A stretch of DNA of 64,000 nt from Cellulosimicrobium cellulans (GCF_006539945.1 NZ_BJNZ01000014.1:40186-104185); one strand, 5' to 3'. Counted from the first letter of the stretch, positions 51,537 through 60,435 are shown. Numbers and translations are program-made. Notes: generated by a model not told the origin, from the letters alone.

Positions 51537-54433
51537 GCGGGCACCTCCTCGGTGCGCGGGCCGACGACGGACGCCAGGTCGGTCGGGGCCGGCACCGTGC
51601 GGGCGGGGTCGGGGGCGTGCAGGTCGAGCACGTGCGTCCCCGGTGGGGCGAGATCGGTCGGCGCGGGTCCGACAGCGCCGAGGACGACCGCCGTGCCGCG
51701 CGCGGCCGCCCGGGCGAGCACCGCGGACAGCGCGGCGCGCTCGGCGGGGGACGTGACGGCGTCCGTCCCGACCACGGCGAGCAGCCGCGGGTCCTCGCGC
51801 AGCAGCGCCGCGACGCTCGCCGCCGCCGGCACGCGGTGCGCGGCGGGCGCGGGCGCGTCGCCCGGCAGCGCCGCGACGTCGGCCGCGAGGTCGACGAGCG
51901 CGACCCGGCGGCGCACGCTCAGCGCGCGCTCCGGCAGGACGAGGCCCGTCACCTTGAGCGCGCCGGCGGCCGGCCTGAGCCGTCCCGCGAGCGCCAGCAC
52001 GACCCCTGACACCGCCGCGGGCGACGTCCCGTGCACGACGAGCGACCCGCCGTCGGGCACACGCACCGTGACCGGTTCCGCGAGGGGGCCTTCCGCCCCG
52101 GCGACCACGAGGTCGTGCGCCACGACGGCGTCCGTGCTGCCGGGCTCCGGCCAGTCCGCGAGCGCGAGCTCCTTGGACAGCCCTTCGCCCTCGACGTCGA
52201 ACGACGGCAGCACCCGGTCGAGCCAGCGCGGCATCCACCACGCCTTGTCGCCGAGCATCGCGAGCACCGCCGGCACGAGGGTCATGCGCACGACGAACGC
52301 GTCGACGAGGACGCCGACCGCGAGCCCGAGCGCGATCGGTTTGAGGCTCATGTCGCCCTCGGGCACGAACGCCACGAACACGGCGAACATGATGATCGCC
52401 GCCGCGGTCACGACCTTGGCCGATGCCTGGAACCCCGTGAAGATCGACCGTCGCGCCTGGCCCGAGTGGACGTAGTCCTCGCGGATGCGCGCCACGAGGA
52501 ACACCTCGTAGTCCATCGCGAGGCCGAACAGCACGCCCATCAGCACGATCGGCATGAACGAGATGACCGGGCCGAGCCGCGTGACGTGGAGCGCGTCGGC
52601 GAGGAACCCGTGCTCGAACACGAGCGTCACGACGCCGAACGCCGCGCCCACCGAGAACAGGTAGCCGAGCGTCGCCTTGATCGGCACCGCGATCGACCGG
52701 AACACCATCGTCAGCAGCACGAGCGACAGGCCCACGACGACGAACGCGAACGGCAGCAGCGCCGCACCCAGCTTCGCGGACACGTCGATCCCGACCGCCG
52801 TGAACCCCGTGACCGCGAGGTCCACGCCGTACTCGTCGAGGAAGTGGTCGTGCTGCGCGCGGATCTCCGTGACGAGGTCCTTGGTCTCCTCCGAGTCCGG
52901 CGCGCCCGTCGGGACGACCTGCACGATGCCCGTGTCCGCCGTGAGGTTGGGTGTCGCGAGCGGGACGTCCGCCACGCCCGGCAGGTCCGCGATCTCGTCG
53001 CCCAGGTCGTTCATGAGCCCGACCGGGTCCGTCGACGTGACGATCGTCCCGGTGACGATGAGCGGCCCGTTGAAGCCGGGCCCGAAGTGCTCCGACACCA
53101 GGTCGTACGTGACGCGCGCCTGGTTGTCCTCGGGCAGCGTCCCCGCGTCGGGCAGCGCGAGCTGCAGGTCCCGCGCCGGCAGCGTCAGCAGCACGATCGC
53201 CGCGACGACCAGCCCGATCGTCAGCAGCGGGATCCGCGTGACGGTCCGCACCCACCCGGCGAAGAACCGGTTGCGGTGCTCGACGGTGCCCGTGGCCGGG
53301 TTCGTGGTCGCGGCCGGGTCCGCGGCGGCTGACTCCTCCCCCGCCGTCGCCGACCCGGGAGCCGGGACCGCGGCACGCCGACGACCGCGCCCCCGGTGGC
53401 GACGCGGAGCCTTGGGGCGCAACCGTTCGCCCGCGAACCCCAGCATGGCGGGCAGCAGCGTGATCGAGACGAGGACCGCGAGGCCGACGCCGACGGCGGC
53501 GGCGACGCCCATGACGGTGAGGAACGGGATGCCGGCGACGCCGAGGCCCACGAGCGCGATCATCACGGTGAGGCCGGCGAAGATGACGGCGGAGCCCGCC
53601 GTCGCGACGGAGCGGGCGGCGGCTTCCTCGACGCTCAGACCGCCGGCGAGCTCGTCGCGGTGCCGGGACACGATGAACAGCGCGTAGTCGATGCCGACGG
53701 CGAGGCCGAGCATGACGGCGAGCATCGGGGTCGTGGAGTTGATCTGCGCGACGGCGGTCGCGGCGAACAGCAGGCCCATGCTCACGCCGACACCGACCAC
53801 GGCGTTGAGGAGCGGCAACCCGGCGGCGACGAACGAGCCGAAGGTGAGGACGAGCACGACGAGCGCGACGAGGAGGCCGAGGGCCTCGGTGACGGTGAGC
53901 GTGGGGAACTCGGTGCTGAAGAGCTGCCCGCCGAGCGCGGCCTGCGCGCCGTCGGGCAGGGCCGCGGCGAGGTCGTCGACGACGTCGCCGAGCGCGTCCT
54001 TCGTGGCGTCCGTGACCTCGCTCTGGCCCTCGTCGAGCTGGATGGTCATGAGCGTCGCGACGTCGTCGTCGCTGATCGACGCGGTCATGGTGTCGTCGTA
54101 GGGCGAGGTGACGGCGGCGACGCCGTCGACCGCGCCGAGGGCGGTGACCGCGTCCTCGACGGGCCCGCGGACGGCGTCGTCCTCGATGGTCGAGCCGTCG
54201 GGCGCGACCACGACGACCTGGGCGGACGCTCCGCTGACCTGCGGGAATGTCGCAGCGAGGCGGTCGAGCGCCGCCTGGGACTCGGTGCCGGGGATGGTCA
54301 CCTCGTCGTCGAGACCCTGGCCGACGAGTCCGGCGAGCGCGCCCGCGAGGACGAGGATCCCGATCCACGCGGCGAGGACGAGCCGGCGCGCCCCGACCGC
54401 CCAGCGGCCGAGCGAGTACAGCGCTGAGGACAC
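51533..54433 (-). CDS. MMPL-family transporter with C-terminal degenerate ABC-ATPase-like domain
   Basis: 966 residues. RND/MMPL architecture: about 12 membrane segments with two extracytoplasmic domains; GLAVGIDYALFIVSRHRDEL and GLAMDYEVFLVARIREDY carry the Asp-Tyr pairs of the proton relay. After the last segment, residues ~744-966 resemble an ABC nucleotide-binding domain in order, with VPDGGSLVVHGTSPAAVSG where Walker A should be and DPRLLAVVGTDAVTSPAER where Walker B should be, so it looks catalytically dead. GTG 54433 has GGGAGG 6-7 bases upstream; the ATG at 54523 lies in the operator region. Divergent from tetR and coupled to the YhgE/Pip gene. Confidence 0.92.
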   Translation of the reverse strand: MSSALYSLGRWAVGARRLVLAAWIGILVLAGALAGLVGQGLDDEVTIPGTESQAALDRLAATFPQVSGASAQVVVVAPDGSTIEDDAVRGPVEDAVTALGAVDGVAAVTSPYDDTMTASISDDDVATLMTIQLDEGQSEVTDATKDALGDVVDDLAAALPDGAQAALGGQLFSTEFPTLTVTEALGLLVALVVLVLTFGSFVAAGLPLLNAVVGVGVSMGLLFAATAVAQINSTTPMLAVMLGLAVGIDYALFIVSRHRDELAGGLSVEEAAARSVATAGSAVIFAGLTVMIALVGLGVAGIPFLTVMGVAAAVGVGLAVLVSITLLPAMLGFAGERLRPKAPRRHRGRGRRRAAVPAPGSATAGEESAAADPAATTNPATGTVEHRNRFFAGWVRTVTRIPLLTIGLVVAAIVLLTLPARDLQLALPDAGTLPEDNQARVTYDLVSEHFGPGFNGPLIVTGTIVTSTDPVGLMNDLGDEIADLPGVADVPLATPNLTADTGIVQVVPTGAPDSEETKDLVTEIRAQHDHFLDEYGVDLAVTGFTAVGIDVSAKLGAALLPFAFVVVGLSLVLLTMVFRSIAVPIKATLGYLFSVGAAFGVVTLVFEHGFLADALHVTRLGPVISFMPIVLMGVLFGLAMDYEVFLVARIREDYVHSGQARRSIFTGFQASAKVVTAAAIIMFAVFVAFVPEGDMSLKPIALGLAVGVLVDAFVVRMTLVPAVLAMLGDKAWWMPRWLDRVLPSFDVEGEGLSKELALADWPEPGSTDAVVAHDLVVAGAEGPLAEPVTVRVPDGGSLVVHGTSPAAVSGVVLALAGRLRPAAGALKVTGLVLPERALSVRRRVALVDLAADVAALPGDAPAPAAHRVPAAASVAALLREDPRLLAVVGTDAVTSPAERAALSAVLARAAARGTAVVLGAVGPAPTDLAPPGTHVLDLHAPDPARTVPAPTDLASVVGPRTEEVPA

Positions 54434-54468
54434 GAGCGGCCTCCCGGGGAGAGTGCAGACGGATTTCA

Positions 54469-54519
54469 GGATACGCCGCTGTATCCGATGCGCGACCGTA
54501 TCGGATACACTCGTGTATC
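54469..54519. promoter_or_regulatory. Cluster of GATAC/GTATC operators between MMPL and tetR
   Basis: Three overlapping inverted repeats: GGATAC-N6-GTATCC (54469-54486), GTATCCGAT-N10-ATCGGATAC (54481-54508) and GATACA-CTCG-TGTATC (54504-54519). They share the GTATC half-site and lie between divergent MMPL and tetR genes. Probable binding array of the TetR encoded at 54571. Confidence 0.75.
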
Positions 54520-54570
54520 GCAAGGCCGCCCGTGCGGGTGGTGCCGTCCGACAGTGGGAGCATGTGCGGC

Positions 54571-55266
54571 GTGACCACCGACCTCGACCCGACCCGAGTC
54601 GACCGCGGCACCGAGAGCGAGACCCCGCTGTCCCCCCGCCGCGAGCGCACCCGCGAGCGCCTGCTCGACGCCGCCTACGGGCTGTTCGCCGAGCACGGCA
54701 TCAACGGCACGTCGATCGAGGCGGTGTGCGAGGCCGCGGGCTTCACGCGCGGGGCCTTCTACTCGAACTTCGAGACCAAGGAGTCGCTGTTCCTCGCCCT
54801 CAGCGAGCGCGAGATCCGGATGAGGATGCGGAGCCTCGAGGCGGCCGTCGAGCACCTGCCCGAGGACCCGGTGCGCGACGGCGTCATCGCGCCCGAGGCG
54901 ATCGCCACGATCGTCGCGGCCGTCATGGACGACCCGCGGGACGAGCGCCGCTGGTGCCTGATGAACGCCGAGCTCGAGCTGCTGGCGCTTCGCGACCCGC
55001 AGGTCGCCGCGCGGTTCGCGGACCAGGAGGAGTCCTTCCGGGCGGAGCTCGCGGACATCCTCACGCGCGTGCTCACGAGCGTCGGGATGCGCTTCGCGAT
55101 CGATGCCGCGGGAGCCACGCGCGTGCTCATCAGCGCCTACACGTGCGCGGCAAGGGATGCGTTCCTCGGCCCCGCCGGCGACGACGCGGTGCGGCGCGCG
55201 CAGGCCGCGGACTGGCTGCCTGCGCTCGTCGGGCGGCTCGTCGAGCCGGACCCCGACGCGGCCTGA
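54571..55266 (+). CDS. TetR/AcrR family regulator of the MMPL operon
   Basis: 231 residues. Helix-turn-helix with RERLLDAAYGLFAEHGINGT and CEAAGFTRGAFYSNFETKE, typical of the AcrR-like branch. The helical ligand domain includes RRWCLMNAELELLALRD. GTG 54571 has GGGAG 10 bases upstream; the ATG at 54562 is only one base from the same GGGAG and less likely. Probably represses itself and the divergent MMPL-YhgE operon through the GTATC palindromes. Confidence 0.9.
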   Translation: MTTDLDPTRVDRGTESETPLSPRRERTRERLLDAAYGLFAEHGINGTSIEAVCEAAGFTRGAFYSNFETKESLFLALSEREIRMRMRSLEAAVEHLPEDPVRDGVIAPEAIATIVAAVMDDPRDERRWCLMNAELELLALRDPQVAARFADQEESFRAELADILTRVLTSVGMRFAIDAAGATRVLISAYTCAARDAFLGPAGDDAVRRAQAADWLPALVGRLVEPDPDAA

Positions 55267-55332
55267 CGCGGCGCCTCGCGACGAGACACGTCGCGACGCG
55301 ACCCTGTGGGTGGCGCACGTCACACTGGCCGC

Positions 55333-55698
55333 ATGACACTCACCTTCAGCGGCGCCGTCGTCGACTGCGCCGACCCCGCCGTCGTGGCGGACTTCTGGCA
55401 GGCCGCGCTCGGCTGGACGGGGCGCGAGACCGGACCGCACGGCGAGGCCGTGCTCTACCCGCGCGACGGCGAGACGGTGCTCGGCCCGCCGAGCCTCGTC
55501 TTCCAGCGGGTCCCCGAGGGCAAGGCGGTCAAGAACCGCGTGCACCTGGACTTCTCCTCGTCCGCCCAGGCGGCCGACGTCGCGCGGCTCGAGGGGCTCG
55601 GCGCGCGCCGAGTCGACGTCGGGCAGGGCGAGGCGGACACGTTCGTCGTCATGGCCGACGTCGAGGGCAACGAGTTCTGCGTGCTGCGCGGGGACTGA
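55333..55698 (+). CDS. VOC-family (glyoxalase-like) protein
   Basis: 121 residues, a single vicinal-oxygen-chelate module pair: AVVDCADPAVVADFWQAALGW at the N terminus and HLDFSSSAQAADVARLEGLGA, ending in DVEGNEFCVL. This is the Glyoxalase-like group often annotated as bleomycin-resistance-like; enzymatic activity is unproven for most. The ATG lies 6 bases after CACACT (55321-55326), a possible -10 box of a leaderless message. Confidence 0.88.
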   Translation: MTLTFSGAVVDCADPAVVADFWQAALGWTGRETGPHGEAVLYPRDGETVLGPPSLVFQRVPEGKAVKNRVHLDFSSSAQAADVARLEGLGARRVDVGQGEADTFVVMADVEGNEFCVLRGD

Positions 55699-55806
55699 CC
55701 CCGGCGGCGGTGTCACGCCCACCGTCCCTCCTCGGTCGAACGGTTATCAGGACGCCCCGTGGCGGCTCGCCCGGTGCGTCCGCCGACCGACGGAGGAGAG
55801 AGAGCC

Positions 55807-56538
55807 ATGCCCGAGAACCCGCTCGTCGTGCTGCTGCACGGCGCGTTCGCCGAGTCCGCGAGCTGGTCGGGCGTGATCGCCCGGCTCCGCGCGCACGACG
55901 TCGACACGCTCGCGCTCGCGAACCCCCTGCGCAGCGTCGTGACCGACGCGCAGTACCTGCGCGACGCCGTCGGCGACCTCGGGCGCCCGCTCGTGCTCGT
56001 CGGCCACTCCTACGGCGGCATGGTCGTCACGGAGGCCGCGGCCGAGGGACTGGGGGACGTCGTCGGCCTCGTCTACGTGGCCGCGTTCGCCCCCGACACG
56101 GGCGAGAGCGCGGTCGACCTCGCGGGCCGGTTCCCCGGCAGCACGCTCGCCGGCGCGCTGGAGAGCACGTCGCTCGTCGACGACGTCGACGACCTGTGGA
56201 TCCGTCCCGACGCGTACCACGCGCAGTTCGCCGCGGACCTCCCGGAGGAGGACGCCTACGTCGCCGCCCGGACGCAGCGCCCCGTCACGGACGTCGCGCT
56301 GAACCAGATGCTGCTCGCCGGCACACCTGCATGGAAGGCCGTGCCGTCCTGGTTCGTGTTCGGCTCCGAGGACCGCAACATCCCGGTCGCCGCGCACCGC
56401 TGGATGGCGGAGCGCGCCGCGGCGCGCGGCGTGGACGAGGTGGAGGGTGCGTCGCACGCCGTCGCGGTCTCCGCGCCGGACCGGGTCGCCCGCACGGTGC
56501 TCGCCGCCGTCGCCGCGCCTCGCACCGCTGCCGCCTGA
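55807..56538 (+). CDS. Alpha/beta hydrolase (Ser nucleophile)
   Basis: 243 residues. VVLLHGAFAESASWSGVI forms the oxyanion-hole strand, GHSYGGMVV carries the nucleophilic Ser, and the terminal His is in EGASHAVAVS. The short size and SYGG elbow match the salicylate-esterase/HNL-like branch. Substrate unknown. GGAGGAGAG precedes the ATG. A second hydrolase gene follows after 28 bases, probably in one operon. Confidence 0.9.
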   Translation: MPENPLVVLLHGAFAESASWSGVIARLRAHDVDTLALANPLRSVVTDAQYLRDAVGDLGRPLVLVGHSYGGMVVTEAAAEGLGDVVGLVYVAAFAPDTGESAVDLAGRFPGSTLAGALESTSLVDDVDDLWIRPDAYHAQFAADLPEEDAYVAARTQRPVTDVALNQMLLAGTPAWKAVPSWFVFGSEDRNIPVAAHRWMAERAAARGVDEVEGASHAVAVSAPDRVARTVLAAVAAPRTAAA

Positions 56539-56566
56539 CGGCGACCCGGAGAGCGAGGAGACGACC

Positions 56567-57490
56567 ATGATCACCACCACCGCGCTCGGACCGGTCTCGA
56601 CGGTCGACGCCGGTCCGCTCACCGTCGGGTACGTGGAGGCGGGCGACCCCGCCGGACCGCCCGCGGTGCTCCTGCACGGCTACCCGTACGACGTGCACAG
56701 CTACGTCGACGTGGTCCCGCTGCTCGCCGCCGAGGGGCTACGCGTGATCGTCCCGTACCTGCGAGGGCACGGCCCGACGACGTTCCGCGACCCGGGCGCG
56801 ATGCGCTCCGGCCAGCAGGGCGCCCTGGGCTCCGACCTGCTCGCGCTCCTCGACGCGCTCGACCTCCGCTCCCCCGTGCTCGCCGGGTACGACTGGGGCG
56901 GGCGCGCCGCGTGCGTCGTCGCGGCGCTCTGGCCGGAGCGCGTCCGCGGCCTGGTCTCGGTCAACGGCTACCTCGTCCAGGACGTCGCCGCCGCGCAGAC
57001 GCCGATCCGGCCCGACCTCGAGGCCGGGTTCTGGTACTTCTGGTACTTCTCGACCGAGCGCGGCCGGCGAGGGCTCGCGCAGCACCGGGCCGAGATCGCG
57101 CGCGTCATCTGGACCCGGAACTCACCCGAGCGGTCGTTCACCGACGCCGAGCTCGCGCGCGCCGCCGAGGCCTTCGACAACCCCGCCTACGTCGACGTCG
57201 TCATCCACTCCTACCGCCACCGGCTCGGTCTCGCGCCGGGTGACCCCGCCTACGAGGACGTCGAGCGACGCCTCGCGGCGCTGCCCCGGATCGACGTCCC
57301 GACGATCACCCTCGACGGGCTCGCCGACGGCAACTTCCCCGCGACGGACGGGTCGGCGACGGCGCGGTTCTTCGCCGGACCGCGCGAGCACCGCCAGGTG
57401 CCGCACGCGGGTCACGACCTGCCCGCCGAGGCCCCCGAGGCGTTCGCGCGGGCCGTCCTCGACCTGGTGCGGCGCCCGGCCGACGGCTGA
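56567..57490 (+). CDS. Alpha/beta hydrolase with Asp nucleophile (epoxide hydrolase/dehalogenase-like)
   Basis: 307 residues. PAVLLHGYPYDVHSYVDVV holds the HGxP oxyanion motif. The nucleophile elbow is AGYDWGGRAA with Asp instead of Ser, as in epoxide hydrolases and haloalkane dehalogenases. The His is in PHAGHDLPAEAPEAF. The cap region has WYFWYFST. Likely substrates are epoxides or halogenated compounds, but this is only family inference. GAGGAG is upstream of the ATG. Confidence 0.88.
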   Translation: MITTTALGPVSTVDAGPLTVGYVEAGDPAGPPAVLLHGYPYDVHSYVDVVPLLAAEGLRVIVPYLRGHGPTTFRDPGAMRSGQQGALGSDLLALLDALDLRSPVLAGYDWGGRAACVVAALWPERVRGLVSVNGYLVQDVAAAQTPIRPDLEAGFWYFWYFSTERGRRGLAQHRAEIARVIWTRNSPERSFTDAELARAAEAFDNPAYVDVVIHSYRHRLGLAPGDPAYEDVERRLAALPRIDVPTITLDGLADGNFPATDGSATARFFAGPREHRQVPHAGHDLPAEAPEAFARAVLDLVRRPADG

Positions 57491-57496
57491 CGCGCG

Positions 57497-58258
57497 TCAA
57501 GCCGTGTCGGGGTCGTACACCGCCGTCGCGCCCACGGGCGGCTCCCCGACGTCCGCGACCGGACGGGGCGCGTACGTCTCTGCGGTGAGGTCGGCGCGCT
57601 CGACGCGCTCGAGCCGGAACCAGCGGATCGCCTCGCGCGACCGGCACCACGCGACGAGGTACCAGCGCCCGTCGGTGTGGGCGAGCAGCACGGGCTCGAC
57701 CCGGCGCGACGACGTCGCGCCCCGGCCGTCCCGGTAGCGGATCGCGAGCACGCGCGACCCGGCGAGCGCCTGCTCGACGGCGCGCAGCACCCCGAGGTGC
57801 GACCGGGCACGCCCGACGACGTCCCCACCCGTTGCGGCGGGGGCGTCCGGCGACGCGTCCGGGGCGTCGTGGCGGACCCACACCCGCGCGGCCAGCGCCT
57901 CGGCCCACTCGCGGTCGCCGGCCGCGAGCGCGTCCCAGACCTTCCCGCGCGCTGCGAGCGCGTCGACCGCGAACGGGCTGCCGGGCGGGAGCGTCGCGAG
58001 CGCGACCGCGACGGCGACCGCCTGACCGGGCGTGAAGTTGACCGGCGGCAGCGACGCGCTCGGGTCGAGCACGTAGCCACCACCGGGACCGGCCTGGGCC
58101 CAGATCGTCAGACCGGCCTGCTGCAGCGCGGCCACGTCGCGCTTGATCGTCCGTTCGCTCACCTCGAGCGCCGCCGCGAGGCGGGGACCCGTCGTCCCGG
58201 TCCGCCCCGCCCGCCGCAGCTCCTCCGCGATCGCGTAGAGACGTTCCGTCCTGTTCAC
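57497..58258 (-). CDS. YafY-like transcriptional regulator (HTH plus WYL domain)
   Basis: 253 residues. N-terminal HTH_11 (LYAIAEELRRAG, LEVSERTIKRDVAALQQAG) followed by GPGGGYVLDP, then a WYL-type ligand domain with LAIRYRDGRG and GRWYLVAWCRSREAIRWFRLERV. GTG start at 58258; a perfect TGACA/TGTCA palindrome lies 9 bases upstream, between this gene and the divergent hydrolase gene. It probably senses a small molecule and represses that gene and itself. Confidence 0.9.
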   Translation of the reverse strand: MNRTERLYAIAEELRRAGRTGTTGPRLAAALEVSERTIKRDVAALQQAGLTIWAQAGPGGGYVLDPSASLPPVNFTPGQAVAVAVALATLPPGSPFAVDALAARGKVWDALAAGDREWAEALAARVWVRHDAPDASPDAPAATGGDVVGRARSHLGVLRAVEQALAGSRVLAIRYRDGRGATSSRRVEPVLLAHTDGRWYLVAWCRSREAIRWFRLERVERADLTAETYAPRPVADVGEPPVGATAVYDPDTA

Positions 58259-58266
58259 CGGACGAT

Positions 58267-58286
58267 GGTGACAGACAGGTGTCACC
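58267..58286. promoter_or_regulatory. Palindromic operator GGTGACA-N6-TGTCACC
   Basis: Perfect 7-bp inverted repeat with a 6-base spacer between the divergent WYL-regulator and hydrolase genes. Position makes the YafY-like protein its probable binder. Confidence 0.7.
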
Positions 58287-58308
58287 GATGCCTTGCGAAG
58301 GTGGGTGC

Positions 58309-59046
58309 ATGAGCACCCACGACACGACCGAGCAGCCCCTCCACGTCGTCCTCGTCCCCGGCTTCTGGCTGGGCGCCTGGGCGTGGGACGACGTCGTCCC
58401 CCACCTCGAGGCCGCCGGCCTCGTCCCGCACGCCGTGACCCTCCCCGGCCTGGACGCCGGTGCGACCGCGCAGGACCGCGCCCAGGTCACGCGCGAGGAC
58501 CACGTGGACGCGGTCGCGCGGCTCGTCGACGGGCTCGACGGACGGGTCGCGCTCGTCGGCCACAGCGGTGGCGGGCCGGTCGTGCAGCAGGTCGCCGACC
58601 GTGACCCGGCCCGGATCGAGCGGATCGTCTACGTCGACACCGGCCCCCTCGTCGACGGCGCCGCGCTCTCGCCCGACCTCCCGGCCGATGCCGCCGAGGT
58701 CCCGCTGCCCGACTGGGAGACGCTGGCCGAGGACGGGTCGAGCCTCGACGGCCTGGACGACGCGGCGCTCGCGCGGTTCCGCGAGCGTGCGGTGCCGACG
58801 CCCGGCCCGGTCGCACGCGGCACGGTGCACCTGACGAACCCGGCTCGCCTGGACGTCCCCGCGACCGTGATCTGCTCGTCGATCCCGTCGTCCGTGCTCG
58901 CCGAGCTCGCGCACCCCGGCCCTCCCCTGCACACCGAGCTGGGCGAGCTCACGGACCTCACGTACGTCGACCTGCCCACCGGGCACTGGCCGATGCTCTC
59001 GCGCCCGCGCGACCTCGCGGCCGCGCTGGTCGACGCGGTCTCCTGA
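58309..59046 (+). CDS. Alpha/beta hydrolase (Ser nucleophile)
   Basis: 245 residues. VVLVPGFWLGAWAWDDVV provides the oxyanion strand, GHSGGGPVVQQ the Ser elbow, and the catalytic His is likely in LPTGHWPMLSRP. Same small-esterase branch as the 55807 gene but clearly diverged. GAAGG lies 8 bases before the ATG. Divergent from the WYL regulator, its likely controller. Confidence 0.9.
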   Translation: MSTHDTTEQPLHVVLVPGFWLGAWAWDDVVPHLEAAGLVPHAVTLPGLDAGATAQDRAQVTREDHVDAVARLVDGLDGRVALVGHSGGGPVVQQVADRDPARIERIVYVDTGPLVDGAALSPDLPADAAEVPLPDWETLAEDGSSLDGLDDAALARFRERAVPTPGPVARGTVHLTNPARLDVPATVICSSIPSSVLAELAHPGPPLHTELGELTDLTYVDLPTGHWPMLSRPRDLAAALVDAVS

Positions 59047-59223
59047 CGCACGGCTCCTCGGTGCACGTGGTGCCGGTCGCGCGAGGACGGCGCGTGCGAC
59101 CGGCATCACACGTTCTCCGGAAAAAAGTCACCGAACTCGCGTCACGGACGACGACTTGTGCCGTCTTGTCCGGTGGAAGCGGTCATCAGGCCGCCGGAAG
59201 ATCGACCGACGACGAGACGGACC

Positions 59224-59430
59224 ATGCACGACACCCTGCCCTCCGCCCCCTCGCGCACCGAGGTGCGCACGGCCCTGCTCTGGGCCCTCGAGCACGACCG
59301 CGACGCCCTGCTGGAGCACCGCGAGACGACCCAGCACTGCGCGTGGGCCGCGGCCCGGGGTGCGGCCGACCGGCGCCTCGTGCGCCGCTGGCGCGCGGCG
59401 TTCGCCCCGCTCCCGTCCACCGTCGCCTGA
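59224..59430 (+). CDS. Small protein of unknown function
   Basis: 68 residues, mostly helical, Arg/Ala-rich; no membrane segment and no family that I recognise. GAGACGG about 5 bases before the ATG is a weak ribosome binding site. Codon third positions are G or C throughout, which supports it as coding. The 177-base upstream gap holds an unusual CCGGAAAAAAG stretch (59117-59127), an A run rare in this DNA. Confidence 0.6.
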   Translation: MHDTLPSAPSRTEVRTALLWALEHDRDALLEHRETTQHCAWAAARGAADRRLVRRWRAAFAPLPSTVA

Positions 59431-59532
59431 CGCGAGACCCCCGGACCTGGATCCCCGGGCCGCATCCGTACGCGGGCCTGCGGGCGAACCCCGGACGAGA
59501 GGGCACGTCCGCCCCCTCGGGAGGAGGTCGCC

Positions 59533-59721
59533 ATGTTCGCGTCGCTCGCTGCCGGATCCGGCGGGACGATCGGCGTCACGGGGATCGGGAACGGCATGTC
59601 GCAGTGGTTCCTGATCTTCGGTGCGCTCATCATCACCGCGATCCTCGTCGGCTCGATCTACGAGCTCGGCAAGGCCGTGCACGACCGGCACGTCCACCAG
59701 CGCCGCCCGGTGCACCGCTGA
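59533..59721 (+). CDS. Small single-pass membrane protein
   Basis: 62 residues: one hydrophobic segment (WFLIFGALIITAILVGSIY, about residues 25-43) and a basic His/Arg-rich cytoplasmic tail. A strong ribosome binding site GGGAGGAGG lies 6 bases upstream, good support for translation. No family recognised. It sits just before the sigma-factor gene. Confidence 0.75.
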   Translation: MFASLAAGSGGTIGVTGIGNGMSQWFLIFGALIITAILVGSIYELGKAVHDRHVHQRRPVHR

Positions 59722-59829
59722 CGCCCGCCTGACCACGGCCGCCCACGGCCCGGCCCCGGAGCGCGCGACCTCGCGTCCCACGACGCGGCGTCCGACACTG
59801 GGAGAAGGACGACGAGGGCCGGTGACGCG

Positions 59830-60408
59830 ATGGTCGGGACCGTGGCACGTGTCCCCCGCGCCGAGCAGGGCGCGAGGCGGGACGAGCGCGCGCCCGGCGG
59901 TCCGGACGGCACAGGTGACGGCGGCGCCGTGCTCGACCTTCCCGCCGCGTACTCCCGCTGGGCCCCGCTCGTCCGCGCCGTCGTCGCGCGGCGCCTGGGC
60001 GACCCGGCCGACGCCGACGACGCGACGCAGCTCGTCTTCCTCGCCGCGTGGCGCTCGCGCGACCGGTTCGACCCCGCGCGCGGCGACCTGCCCGTCTGGC
60101 TGCTGGGCATCGCGCGCCACGTGGCCACCGACCTCCTGCGGGCGCGGGCGCGCGACGCCCGGCGACGCGAGGCAGCGTCGCGACCACGGCTCGCGACGAC
60201 CGTCCCCGACCCGGCCGACGACGTCGCCGCCCGGGTCGACCTCGAGGACGCGCTGCGCCGTCTGGCCCCCGAGCGACGCCGGGTGGTGCGGCTCGTGTAC
60301 GCCCAGGGGCGCACCCACGCCCAGGTCGCGGCCGAGACCGGCCTTCCGCTCGGCACGGTGAAGAGCCACGCGCGCCGCGGCCTGGCCCAGCTCCGCGCCC
60401 ACCCGTGA
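59830..60408 (+). CDS. ECF-type RNA polymerase sigma factor
   Basis: 192 residues. Region 2 is at about 42-110 (AYSRWAPLVRAVVARRLGDPAD then DATQLVFLAAWRSRDRFDP and LPVWLLGIARHVATDLLR), region 4 at about 135-188 (LAPERRRVVRLVYAQGRTHAQ, ETGLPLGTVKSHARRGLAQL). The 35-residue N terminus is disordered. No anti-sigma gene is adjacent: the next gene is on the other strand. The start is uncertain because no clear ribosome binding site is near 59830. Confidence 0.9.
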   Translation: MVGTVARVPRAEQGARRDERAPGGPDGTGDGGAVLDLPAAYSRWAPLVRAVVARRLGDPADADDATQLVFLAAWRSRDRFDPARGDLPVWLLGIARHVATDLLRARARDARRREAASRPRLATTVPDPADDVAARVDLEDALRRLAPERRRVVRLVYAQGRTHAQVAAETGLPLGTVKSHARRGLAQLRAHP

Positions 60409-60435
60409 CCCGCCGACCGCGGGGGAACCCCGTGC

